Source of the DNA: Erysipelotrichaceae bacterium
Lineage (GTDB): Bacteria; Bacillota_I; Bacilli_A; Erysipelotrichales; Erysipelotrichaceae
Direction of reading: 5' to 3'
Length of the DNA stretch: 64,000 bases
NCBI GenBank assembly: GCA_017454765.1
Contig: JAFTCJ010000024.1
Location: forward strand, 1-64,000
A model generated the notes under the pieces. It ran no database searches and was not told the DNA's origin. It saw only the letters and a list, made by a program, of their open reading frames with translations. The translations under genes were made by a program, and so were the position numbers. This document shows positions 1 through 6,885 of the stretch, in pieces (position 1 is the stretch's first letter; the number at the start of each line of letters is the position of its first letter).

Positions 1-1
1 G

Positions 2-106
2 GCAATAGAAGATTATATCTATTACTACAACAATGATAGAATTAAAAGCAGATTAAAAGGCCTGACTCCTGCAGAATACAGGAATCAAGCCTTAACGAGT
101 TCTTAG
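2..106 (+). CDS. IS3-family transposase (OrfB), C-terminal fragment
   Basis: Frame 2 gives 34 codons ending at TAG (104-106). The peptide contains DYIYYYNNDRIKSRLKGLTP and then AEYRNQALTSS. This is the usual C-terminus of the IS3/IS150 rve integrase (Y-YN--RI--KL-G-TP--YR). The catalytic DDE residues would lie upstream of the window, so whether the element is active cannot be judged. The stop is followed at once by the presumed terminal inverted repeat, as expected for the 3' end of OrfB. Confidence 0.8.
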   Translation, partial: AIEDYIYYYNNDRIKSRLKGLTPAEYRNQALTSS

Positions 107-115
107 AACTTAACG

Positions 116-140
116 TGTCCAAATAATGGGGGTCAGTTCA
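116..140. repeat. right terminal inverted repeat of the IS3-family element
   Basis: TGTCCAAATAATGGGGGTCA plus TTCA, directly after the transposase stop. Its reverse complement starts TGAACTGACCCC, the TG...CA-bounded, GACCCC-containing end typical of IS150-group elements. The matching left repeat is not in the window. Confidence 0.65.
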
Positions 141-154
141 GAACCGATTCTTTT

Positions 155-1072
155 CTATTCTTCAAACAGGATGTCCGGATAGGTTCCGTCGTCTTTGAGT
201 GCCTGTATCTTGGCAACGACGCTCGGTTTGTCTTCCTTGTAGGTGACACCGAACCAGGAATCTTCGGAGGTCAGGACCTTGACTCTGCATTCACCCTCAT
301 TAACCATGACACCGACGTGGTTGGGAAGTAATGCTTCGTACTTGAGCGGGTTCTTGTCGATGCCGATCGGCAGTTCATAAGTGAAGATCTTCTGCAGCTT
401 GGCGATGACGCTCGGGTGGAAGCCCCAGAAGTTCATGGAGACAGGAGTGCCCAGTTCCAGATCTTTGTATTCGCCGTCTTCTTCATATACGACACCGTCA
501 TGATTGTCGTTCCATTTGATGTTCATGACTTCCTTGATGTTGGTAAGATAGCCTTCCTCGTTCTTCTGGCAGACACCTCTGGTAACGGTCCCGTTGTCGC
601 TTAAGGTATTCTCGACTTTATATCCGACCATGCAGTAGGTGTTCTCATCGATTCCGTTGCGGAAGAAATCGATGACCTTGACGAATGCGTCCTTGCCATA
701 GAAGTCATCGGCGTTGCAGACGATGAAGGGATCATCTTTCAGGATGTTCCTGCAGGACAGCAGCGCATGGGTCGTGCCCCAGGGTTTGACTCTTTCCAGA
801 GGGATCGTGACATCATCGGGGATGTCCTTAAGATCCTGGAAGGCATATTCGACTTCGATATAGGGCCTGATCTTTCTGATCAGTGATTCTTCAAATGCTT
901 CCTGATGTTCTTTTTTGATGATCAGTACGATCTTCTTGAATCCGGCTCTGATCGCATCGAAAATGGTGAATTCGATGATCGGCTCGTTGTGGTTTCCGAC
1001 ACCGTCGATCTGTTTGAGTCCACCGTAGCGGGATCCCATGCCGGCAGCCAAAATGACAAGCGTTTCTTTCAT
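155..1072 (-). CDS. sugar-phosphate nucleotidyltransferase (NTP_transferase family)
   Basis: A 305-residue Rossmann-like nucleotidyltransferase. The nucleotide-binding signature LAAGMGSRYGGLK is at residues 8-20, PWGTTHAL at 97-104 and a metal-binding NADDFYG at 120-126. Family members join an NTP to a sugar 1-phosphate or related substrate. The true substrate is not evident; this subfamily is often only called nucleotidyltransferase family protein, and it is not a typical GalU, GlmU or RmlA. The start is ATG at 1070-1072 with a good Shine-Dalgarno (AGGAGG about 9 nt upstream). The gene is monocistronic and divergent from glpK, sharing a very compact promoter region. Its 3' end lies 15 bp from the IS3 end, and no convincing terminator is seen there, so insertion may have displaced it. 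Confidence 0.85.
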   Translation of the reverse strand: MKETLVILAAGMGSRYGGLKQIDGVGNHNEPIIEFTIFDAIRAGFKKIVLIIKKEHQEAFEESLIRKIRPYIEVEYAFQDLKDIPDDVTIPLERVKPWGTTHALLSCRNILKDDPFIVCNADDFYGKDAFVKVIDFFRNGIDENTYCMVGYKVENTLSDNGTVTRGVCQKNEEGYLTNIKEVMNIKWNDNHDGVVYEEDGEYKDLELGTPVSMNFWGFHPSVIAKLQKIFTYELPIGIDKNPLKYEALLPNHVGVMVNEGECRVKVLTSEDSWFGVTYKEDKPSVVAKIQALKDDGTYPDILFEE

Positions 1073-1098
1073 TGTAAAATCCTCCTGCTTTCGTAAAT

Positions 1099-1108
1099 AT
1101 TATATAAT
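1099..1108. promoter_or_regulatory. overlapping divergent -10 boxes (nucleotidyltransferase / glpK)
   Basis: ATTATATAAT is a perfect 10-bp palindrome. It holds TATAAT on the plus strand (1103-1108, toward glpK) and TATAAT on the minus strand (1104-1099, toward the nucleotidyltransferase), overlapping by 2 bp. Both transcripts would have leaders of about 20 nt with Shine-Dalgarno sites (AAGGAG before glpK, AGGAGG before the other gene). The two promoters cannot be occupied at once. No strong -35 was found for either. Confidence 0.65.
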
Positions 1109-1138
1109 GAATTCAGAGACACAAGGAGACAAAATAAT

Positions 1139-2608
1139 ATGGAAAAATATGTCTTAGCTATCGATCAGGGAACGACCAGCACCAGAGCGATCGTTTTTGA
1201 CAGCGATCAGAAAGTCGTCAAGGTCGCTCAGAAGGAGATCACCAATTTCTTCCCGAAACCGGGCTGGGTCGAACAGGATGCCAATGAGATCTGGCTTTCC
1301 ACACTGGCCGTCATGGCCCAGATCTTTGACGGCGGGCAGATCAAACCGGAACAGATCGTTTCGATCGGTATTTCCAATCAGCGTGAGACCAGCGTCGTCT
1401 GGGATAAAGAGACAGGTCTGCCGGTCTATCATGCGATCGTATGGCAGTCCCGCCAGACTTCCGATATCGTCAACAAGCTCAAGGAAGACGGCTATGAGCC
1501 GATGATCAAGGAAAAGACCGGACTGGTCCTGGATCCTTACTTCTCCGCTTCCAAGATCAAGTGGATCAGGGACAATGTGGAGGGAGTGAAGGACAATCCC
1601 AATCTTCTCTTCGGTACGATCGATACGTTCCTGTTATGGAAATTCACCTGCGGTGAGGTCCATGCGACGGATGTGACCAATGCATCAAGGACCTTGCTGT
1701 TCAATATTCATACACTTAACTGGGACGATGAACTGCTGGATCTGTTTGAGATCCCGAGGTCCATGCTGCCGGAGATCAAGGATACATCCGGATTCTTCGG
1801 CTACATCGACCCGCGTCACTTCTTCAACCGTACCTGTCCGATCACGGCACTGGTGGGTGACCAGCAGGCAGCGCTGTTTGGTGAATCGTGCTTTGAAAAG
1901 TCCAATGTCAAGAATACCTACGGAACAGGCGGATTCATCCTGGTCAATACCGGTGATGAGGCGATCATTTCCAAGTACGGACTGCTTTCGACAGTTGCCT
2001 GGAAGATCGGTGATGAAGTGAAATATGCCCTGGAGGGTTCGATCTTCGTATCCGGTTCACTGATTCAGTGGTTAAGAGATGAGATGAAGTTCGTCGTGGA
2101 GGCCAAGGATTCCGAAGAACTGGCCAGAACGGTGGAAGATGCCGGCGGCGTCATCGTCGTTCCAGCGTTCACGGGACTGGGTGCACCTTACTGGAACAAC
2201 CAGTGCAAGGGTGCCATCTTCGGTCTGACCAGAGGTTCCAGCAGAGGCCATATCGCCAGAGCCTGCATTGAGGCGATGGCTTATCAGTCCAAGGATCTGA
2301 TCAGGGTCATGGAAGAGGATCTGCATGAGAAGATCCCGTTCATCAAGGTCGACGGCGGTGCCAGCGTCAACAAGCTGCTGGTGCAGTTCCAGTCGGATAT
2401 CCTGGAGATCCCGGTCATCAGACCGGTCCTGGCAGAGACGACGGCTCTTGGTGCGGCGAGACTGTCGGGTCTGACTGTGGATTTCTATCACTTCGAGGAT
2501 TTCAGGGATGAGGAGACACAGCGCTACGAACCTCAGATGGATCATGAGGAAGTGATGGAGCGTTACGACAGATGGCTGAAGGCCGTCAAGGCGACTCAGG
2601 AGTTCTAG
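1139..2608 (+). CDS. glpK: glycerol kinase
   Basis: Phosphorylates glycerol to sn-glycerol 3-phosphate in the cytoplasm. The protein has 489 residues, close to the family norm of about 500. The FGGY-kinase ATP motif DQGTTSTRAIVFD is near residues 9-21, and the C-terminal signature DGGASVNKLLVQFQSD near 405-420. His227 in the segment RHFFNRTCPI aligns with the loop histidine that HPr phosphorylates in Gram-positive glycerol kinases (for example Enterococcus YHFYG), followed by the conserved GDQQAALFGE; PTS control is therefore likely (inference). ATG at 1139 follows AAGGAG and TATAAT at 1103-1108. No glpF or glpO neighbour is present. The next gene starts 2 nt downstream, so co-transcription is likely. 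Confidence 0.95.
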   Translation: MEKYVLAIDQGTTSTRAIVFDSDQKVVKVAQKEITNFFPKPGWVEQDANEIWLSTLAVMAQIFDGGQIKPEQIVSIGISNQRETSVVWDKETGLPVYHAIVWQSRQTSDIVNKLKEDGYEPMIKEKTGLVLDPYFSASKIKWIRDNVEGVKDNPNLLFGTIDTFLLWKFTCGEVHATDVTNASRTLLFNIHTLNWDDELLDLFEIPRSMLPEIKDTSGFFGYIDPRHFFNRTCPITALVGDQQAALFGESCFEKSNVKNTYGTGGFILVNTGDEAIISKYGLLSTVAWKIGDEVKYALEGSIFVSGSLIQWLRDEMKFVVEAKDSEELARTVEDAGGVIVVPAFTGLGAPYWNNQCKGAIFGLTRGSSRGHIARACIEAMAYQSKDLIRVMEEDLHEKIPFIKVDGGASVNKLLVQFQSDILEIPVIRPVLAETTALGAARLSGLTVDFYHFEDFRDEETQRYEPQMDHEEVMERYDRWLKAVKATQEF

Positions 2609-2609
2609 G

Positions 2610-3236
2610 ATGAAGGTATTGTTCATCAACGGTTCACCGCATCCAAAGGGAACGACCTGTCATGCCCTGAATGAAGTTGAGAAGATACTGAATGAGCAAG
2701 GCATCGAAACGATCTGGTGCAATGTACCTGCCGATATACCTTCCTGCATGGCCTGCAACTATTGTCATAAGGAAAGACAGGGCTGCATCAGAAAGGATGC
2801 GGTCAATGACTGTTATGCATTGCTGGATGAGGCAGACGGTCTGATCGTCGGCTCGCCGGTCTATTATGCGGGACCCAGCGGTTCCCTGCTGTCTTTCCTG
2901 GACAGGCTCTTCTATTCCTATCCCAACAAGAAGAAATTCAATATGATGGCAGCTGCCGCTGTCTCCAATTCCAGAAGGGCAGGCAATATCACATCAAACG
3001 ATGTGATACTCAAGTTCTTCTCGATCTCCGGCATGAACGTCATCACTTCCACTTACTGGAACGATCCCCACGGCTTTACGCCCGAGGATCTGGAAAAGGA
3101 TGAAGAGGCCTTGCAGACGATGCGCAATCTGGGAAGGAATATGGCGTATTATCTCAAGATGAGACAGCTGGCAAAAGAAAACGGGCTGAAGGAGCCCGAG
3201 ATCGAAAAGAGTCATTCGACACATTTTATCCGATAA
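2610..3236 (+). CDS. flavodoxin-like NAD(P)H-dependent oxidoreductase with a Cys cluster
   Basis: A 208-residue flavodoxin-fold protein of the NADPH-dependent FMN reductase / iron-sulfur flavoprotein superfamily. The FMN phosphate loop NGSPHPKGTT is at residues 7-16. C46-x2-C49-x2-C52-x6-C59 resembles the compact cysteine motif of iron-sulfur flavoproteins and of many Bacillota oxidoreductases. SPVYYAGPSGSLLSFLDR is the usual second flavin-contact segment. Whether the cysteines bind an Fe-S cluster here is unknown. The start is ATG at 2610, 1 nt after the glpK stop, so it is probably in the glpK transcript; the physiological link is unclear. A bidirectional hairpin follows. Confidence 0.82.
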   Translation: MKVLFINGSPHPKGTTCHALNEVEKILNEQGIETIWCNVPADIPSCMACNYCHKERQGCIRKDAVNDCYALLDEADGLIVGSPVYYAGPSGSLLSFLDRLFYSYPNKKKFNMMAAAAVSNSRRAGNITSNDVILKFFSISGMNVITSTYWNDPHGFTPEDLEKDEEALQTMRNLGRNMAYYLKMRQLAKENGLKEPEIEKSHSTHFIR

Positions 3237-3267
3237 AAAAAGAGATCCGGGAGCTAATCCCGGATCT
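3234..3267. terminator. bidirectional terminator between the oxidoreductase and the sirtuin gene
   Basis: AGATCCGGGA (3243-3252), loop GCTAA, TCCCGGATCT (3258-3267): a 10-bp G+C-rich stem. On the minus strand it is followed by a run of seven T (complement of 3235-3241), making a strong terminator for the sirtuin gene. The plus side has only TTTA. The stem overlaps the sirtuin stop codon. Confidence 0.85.
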
Positions 3268-3967
3268 TTAACTGTTCAAAGGTTTTTACCAGATCGTCGT
3301 GGATGACGATGTCGCATTGCGAATCATAGGAAGTCGCATCCCGGTTGATGATGGCCAGCGTGTCACCGCGGAAGTAGCGGATGAAAGAGGCAGCCGGATA
3401 GACGACCAGGGAGGTGCCGCAGACCACCATCAGATCGGCATTGGCGATCGCCGTGATCGCACCGGTGATGACATCTTCATCCAGTCCTTCCTCATAGAGG
3501 ACGACATCGGGTTTGATCACCGCTCCGCAATGATCGCATCTGGGTACGCCTGTTGTGTTCAGGATGTAGTCCAGATCAAAGAACTTGCCGCAGCGGCTGC
3601 AGTAGTTTCTCAAGACAGAGCCGTGCAGCTCATAGACTTTCTTTGAACCTGCAGCCTGATGCAGTCCGTCGATGTTCTGGGTGACAACGGATACGTCTTT
3701 GTAATCCTGCAGTCTGGCAATGAATTTATGGGCGTAGTTGGGTTTTGCGTCCGGGTAAAGCATCTTTTCCCGGTAGAATTCAAAGAAGTCCTCCGTCTTA
3801 TATTCATAGAAGGTATGTGAAAGCATCTCTTCGGCACGGTAGACGTTCTTGTAGAGTCCGGTCGCCGAACGGAAGTCGGGGATGCCCGAGGCTGTCGACA
3901 TGCCTGCACCGGAGAAGAAGACGATCTTGTTTGCGTGATCTAACGCTTCCTGTATTTTGTTTATCAT
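3254..3967 (-). CDS. Sir2-family NAD-dependent protein deacylase (sirtuin)
   Basis: A 237-residue sirtuin that removes acyl groups from lysines using NAD+, releasing nicotinamide. GAGMSTASGIPDFRS (residues 20-34) is the NAD-binding signature. VTQNIDGLHQAAG and the following ELHGS supply the QNID motif and the catalytic His. CSRCG plus CDHCG give the four zinc cysteines. The start is ATG at 3965-3967, only 8 nt after a TATAAT box and without a Shine-Dalgarno, so the mRNA looks leaderless. A monocistronic unit convergent with the oxidoreductase. An extension in another frame at 3986 was not chosen because the family begins at MINKIQEAL. Confidence 0.92.
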   Translation of the reverse strand: MINKIQEALDHANKIVFFSGAGMSTASGIPDFRSATGLYKNVYRAEEMLSHTFYEYKTEDFFEFYREKMLYPDAKPNYAHKFIARLQDYKDVSVVTQNIDGLHQAAGSKKVYELHGSVLRNYCSRCGKFFDLDYILNTTGVPRCDHCGAVIKPDVVLYEEGLDEDVITGAITAIANADLMVVCGTSLVVYPAASFIRYFRGDTLAIINRDATSYDSQCDIVIHDDLVKTFEQLKIRD

Positions 3968-3975
3968 ATAACTTT

Positions 3976-3981
3976 ATTATA
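3976..3981 (-). promoter_or_regulatory. -10 box of the sirtuin gene (leaderless type)
   Basis: TATAAT on the minus strand, 8 nt before the ATG. With the usual 6-7 nt from -10 to +1 the transcript would start 0-2 nt before the start codon. No Shine-Dalgarno is present and no clear -35. Confidence 0.65.
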
Positions 3982-4010
3982 CTCATTTTTGGTGTTATTA
4001 TTTTGATACA

Positions 4011-4120
4011 GAAACATCAGGGCAGGGTGAAATTCCCTGATCGGCGGTATACCCCGCGAGCAGAAGGCAGAACCTGTGGGATTCAGGTGGCGACTGTATA
4101 GTCAGGATGAGAGAGGTTCT
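4011..4120 (+). ncRNA. FMN riboswitch (RFN element)
   Basis: Conserved RFN blocks are recognisable in order: ATCAGGGCAGGGTGAAATTC (4017-4036), CCTGATCGGCGGTATACCCC (4037-4056) then GCGAGC, GAACCTGTGGGATTCAGGTG (4070-4089) then GCGACTGTATAGTC, and AGGATGAGAGAGG (4104-4116). This matches the FMN aptamer nearly base for base, apart from the variable P3 loop. The only Shine-Dalgarno-like sequence for ribU, GAGAGG at 4111-4116, lies in the 3' strand of the closing helix. No terminator hairpin separates the aptamer from the start codon, so control is probably translational: FMN binding hides the ribosome site. Confidence 0.95.
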
Positions 4121-4126
4121 TTTATT

Positions 4127-4720
4127 TTGAAAAAGTATTTAAGTGTCAAGAATATCAGTTCGATCGCCGTTTTAGGCGCTCTTGGAGCCGTACTGATGCT
4201 GTTCGATTTTCCGATCTCCTTTATTGCGCCAAGCTTTTACAAGCTGGATCTGGGGGATCTGCCCTGTTTGATCGGTGCTTTCGCTCTGGGTCCCGTCCCG
4301 GCACTGTTCATTCAGATCGTCAAGATCATCGTGAAACTGCTTCTCAAGCCGACATCGACGGCTTTTGTCGGTGAGATCGCGGCTTTCTGTTTCTCAACTG
4401 TCTTCTGTGTGAGTGCAGCACTCATTTATCAGAGAGACAAGACCCGTAAAGGAGCGATCAAAGCGATGATCATTGCTACGATCGTCATGGCTCTTGCGGC
4501 GGCAGCCGGGAATTATCTGTTCATCATTCCTGCCTATGTGAATATGTATAACATGCCTCTGGAGGCGATCATCTCCATGGGCCAGGCGATCTTCCCGATG
4601 ATCAGATATAAGTTTGATTTCGTCTTATACTGTGTGCTGCCGTTCAACCTGATCAAGGCCTGTATCGTCGACATACTGACTTTTGTTTTGTACAAGCGTA
4701 TTTCACCGTTGCTGAAATGA
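4127..4720 (+). CDS. ribU: riboflavin ECF-transporter substrate-binding subunit RibU
   Basis: A polytopic membrane protein of about 197 residues. From the start LKKYLSVKNISSIAVLGALG it shows about six hydrophobic segments and the RibU-like stretch FDFPISFIAPSFYKLDLGDL, followed by LIGAFALGPVPA. It binds riboflavin outside the cell and delivers it with the shared EcfA/A'/T module, which is not in this window. I place the start at TTG (4127): the only longer reading uses a GTG at 4076 inside the riboswitch, and no in-frame ATG lies near. GAGAGG sits 10 nt upstream of the TTG. The FMN riboswitch directly ahead confirms a flavin role. The gene ends in a terminator. Confidence 0.93.
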   Translation: MKKYLSVKNISSIAVLGALGAVLMLFDFPISFIAPSFYKLDLGDLPCLIGAFALGPVPALFIQIVKIIVKLLLKPTSTAFVGEIAAFCFSTVFCVSAALIYQRDKTRKGAIKAMIIATIVMALAAAAGNYLFIIPAYVNMYNMPLEAIISMGQAIFPMIRYKFDFVLYCVLPFNLIKACIVDILTFVLYKRISPLLK

Positions 4721-4721
4721 G

Positions 4722-4748
4722 AAAATGCCTATAATATGGGCATTTTTG
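4722..4748 (+). terminator. terminator after ribU
   Basis: AAATGCC (4723-4729), loop of 9 nt, GGCATTT (4739-4745) followed by TTG. The A and T tracts flank the stem. Modest stability, but in the right place. Confidence 0.6.
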
Positions 4749-4773
4749 CGCTGATTTGACTGCTTTTGTGATG

Positions 4774-4802
4774 TTTAACTTTATTGATTGTTGTGGTATA
4801 AT
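4774..4802 (+). promoter_or_regulatory. promoter of the 461-residue protein-cmk-der operon
   Basis: TTTAAC (4774-4779), 17-bp spacer, TATAAT (4797-4802). The predicted +1 is near 4809, giving a leader of about 23 nt with GGAGG (4820-4824) before the GTG at 4832. This is a conventional leadered transcript. Confidence 0.75.
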
Positions 4803-4831
4803 TTTTAGGTACAAATTTTGGAGGTTTTGTT

Positions 4832-6217
4832 GTGGCTAGATTGACAAGAACACAAAAATATGCGGAACTGAGAGATTCTCTTTCCAATGACAAAGAATCT
4901 TCTTTGCAGACGAAGGATCTTTCTGATTATGAAGATAGATTAAACAGTATTTCTGAATTATTATCTCCGCTGACACAGAAAGATGAAGACAAGCCGGTCT
5001 ATGCACCGCCGGCAGACAACGATCCGAAGTATACCTGGACCGATTTTGAAGAAACACCGGTTGATGATCTCTTGAATTCTTTCAAGAATAATGAGATCGA
5101 TCAGCAGCTGCAGAACATCGCCAATGAAAGCAATGTTTATAATTCCGTAAAGGACAGCACCGTCAGACCTGCTCCTCAGGAGATTAAGGTTCCTGATACA
5201 AAGCCTCTGATCAATGAACCGGTCTATGAAGCACCGGTTATCGATACGCCGATCATCGATCTGCCCAAAGAAGATATCAAACCTCTGATCGATGAGGATC
5301 TTTATATGAATCCGCAGTATTCCGATCCGTTCAGTTTCGATGAGGCTGAAAAAGAGACAAAAGCTCCGGCAGAAGAAAAACCTCAGTACAGTGCTCCGGA
5401 AGCACCTCAGCAGAATGATTTCCCGGGCTACTATCATCCGCAGCAGCCGGATCTTCCCGAACTTTCCACTGAGGAAGTCGAGAAGCCCGCAGCACCGCAG
5501 CAGAACTACATCAATCTGGCTCCGAATGTCGAGACAGTCGACGGAAGCGAAGCAGACAACCACCCCGTACAGCACAATGAGGAACAGGTCAGTTCTTATA
5601 TCAGTTCCATGATTGACGAGGTCGGTGAATATAACAAGAAGAACGGTGATATGACGATCACGCAGATCACCAACAATATGGTCAACGAGATCAGACATCC
5701 TGAGGATGTCAAACAGGACTTTGAAGTTCCTTCTTTCGAAGAAGAGATCGCAGCTCCTGTTTCCGAGAATCCTGCAGAAGATGAGGAATTCTCCAATACT
5801 GTTTCCATGGAGATCGCCAAGATCATGGATGAGATCGAAGTGACCGGTGAAAAACCTCAGGTGACAGCTGCTCCGATCGAAGAAGCAGTGATCGAACCGG
5901 TTGAAGAAGCAGTTGTTGAACAGGCTCCTGTCGAGGAGCATCCGGTCCTTGCCAAGGCGCTCGAAGAAGAAAAGGAAGAAGAAGTCGTTGAGATCAAGAA
6001 TCTCAAGGAACTTGAAGCTGAACCGGTCAGGGATACGATTTCCAATACGATCCCGTTTGTCGTGACGACGGAAGGTGATGAGGAAGAGATCGAAGATGAC
6101 GACGAGGAAGGTTCCAACACGATCCTGAATATCATCCTGATCATCCTGATCATCGTCTTAGTCGCCGTACTGGGTCTGATCGTGTTCTATATCCTGAAGA
6201 CGAAGGGTATTATTTAA
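4832..6217 (+). CDS. acidic, C-terminally anchored membrane protein of unknown function
   Basis: 461 residues from a GTG start (GGAGG 7 nt upstream). It shows no signal peptide. A short basic head (MARLTRTQKYAELRD) is followed by a very long, Glu/Asp/Pro-rich, low-complexity region (about 35-425) with several PVYEAPVIDTP-like stretches. One hydrophobic helix comes at about 430-455 (ILNIILIILIIVLVAVLGLI), then KTKGII. The predicted topology is an extended cytoplasmic domain hung on a tail anchor. I do not recognise a catalytic domain. The cmk ATG overlaps its stop by 1 nt and der follows directly, so it shares a transcript with nucleotide metabolism and ribosome assembly genes. A cell-envelope or division scaffold is possible but unproven. 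Confidence 0.8.
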   Translation: MARLTRTQKYAELRDSLSNDKESSLQTKDLSDYEDRLNSISELLSPLTQKDEDKPVYAPPADNDPKYTWTDFEETPVDDLLNSFKNNEIDQQLQNIANESNVYNSVKDSTVRPAPQEIKVPDTKPLINEPVYEAPVIDTPIIDLPKEDIKPLIDEDLYMNPQYSDPFSFDEAEKETKAPAEEKPQYSAPEAPQQNDFPGYYHPQQPDLPELSTEEVEKPAAPQQNYINLAPNVETVDGSEADNHPVQHNEEQVSSYISSMIDEVGEYNKKNGDMTITQITNNMVNEIRHPEDVKQDFEVPSFEEEIAAPVSENPAEDEEFSNTVSMEIAKIMDEIEVTGEKPQVTAAPIEEAVIEPVEEAVVEQAPVEEHPVLAKALEEEKEEEVVEIKNLKELEAEPVRDTISNTIPFVVTTEGDEEEIEDDDEEGSNTILNIILIILIIVLVAVLGLIVFYILKTKGII

Positions 6218-6885
6218 TGAAGAAGATCAATATCGCCATTGACGGACCCAGCGCTGCCGGCAAATCGACGATCGCCGATGTCCTGTCTGAAAGACTGGGA
6301 TATACGCATCTTGATACCGGAGCAATGTACAGGGCAGTCGCTCTGAACGCTGTCCGTAAAGAAATAGCGCTGGATGATGAAGAAAACATCGTAGCGATGA
6401 TCGCCGATATGAAACTTGAGATGCTGTCAGACGGAAGTGTCATCCTGGAAGGGGAAGATGTTTCCGAAGCGATCCGCACCGATGAGATCTCAATGGCGGC
6501 ATCCGATGTTTCAAAACTGGAAGGCTGCCGCTCGGCTTTAGTCGCCATGCAGCAGAAGATCTGCGAAGCAGGCGGATACATCCTTGACGGAAGAGATATC
6601 GGTACTGTTGTATTAAAGGATGCGCCGGTCAAGATCTACCTGGTCGCCACACCGGAGGCCAGGGCAGAGCGCAGAGTCAAGCAGAATCTGGAAAAGGGAC
6701 TGGAAGCGGATTATGAGACGATTCTGGAGGATATCATCAAAAGAGATTACCAGGATACGCACCGCGAACATTCACCGCTGACCAAGGCTGAGGATGCGAT
6801 CGAGATCGATACGTCCTATATGAGTATCGATGAAGTGGCAGATGCGGTCATGGAGATCGTGGAAAGCTGTTTAGGAGAAGAATAA
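6217..6885 (+). CDS. cmk: cytidylate kinase
   Basis: Transfers phosphate from ATP to CMP/dCMP. 222 residues, the normal length. The P-loop GPSAAGKST is at residues 10-18, then LDTGAMYRAVAL (CMP site), GRDIGTVVL (Gly-Arg-Asp of the CMP-binding domain) and RAERRVKQ of the lid. The start is ATG overlapping the upstream stop by 1 nt (TAATG). der follows with no gap. The cmk-der pair is common in Bacillota. Confidence 0.96.
   Translation: MKKINIAIDGPSAAGKSTIADVLSERLGYTHLDTGAMYRAVALNAVRKEIALDDEENIVAMIADMKLEMLSDGSVILEGEDVSEAIRTDEISMAASDVSKLEGCRSALVAMQQKICEAGGYILDGRDIGTVVLKDAPVKIYLVATPEARAERRVKQNLEKGLEADYETILEDIIKRDYQDTHREHSPLTKAEDAIEIDTSYMSIDEVADAVMEIVESCLGEE

Larger units (their letters stand above)
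1..140 (+). mobile_element. 3' end of an IS3-family insertion sequence (truncated by window edge)
   Basis: The first 106 bases encode the C-terminus of an IS3/IS150-type transposase. About 10 bases later the sequence TGTCCAAATAATGGGGGTCA (116-135, continuing to TTCA at 140) matches the style of an IS3 terminal repeat: read inward it begins TGAACTGACCCC. The element therefore ends near 140 and ordinary chromosome resumes, 15 bases before the stop codon of the next gene (minus strand). The left end and any target duplication lie outside the window. Confidence 0.8.

Noticed and set aside
4076-4126. GTG start for ribU inside the FMN riboswitch, adding 17 residues
   Set aside because: It would translate conserved aptamer sequence and has no ribosome-binding site; the RibU family begins near LKKYLSVKNIS.
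5596-6153. Long Ser/Ile-rich minus-strand ORFs opposite the 461-residue protein
   Set aside because: They are mirror images of the Glu/Asp-rich codons on the plus strand, with no start signals.
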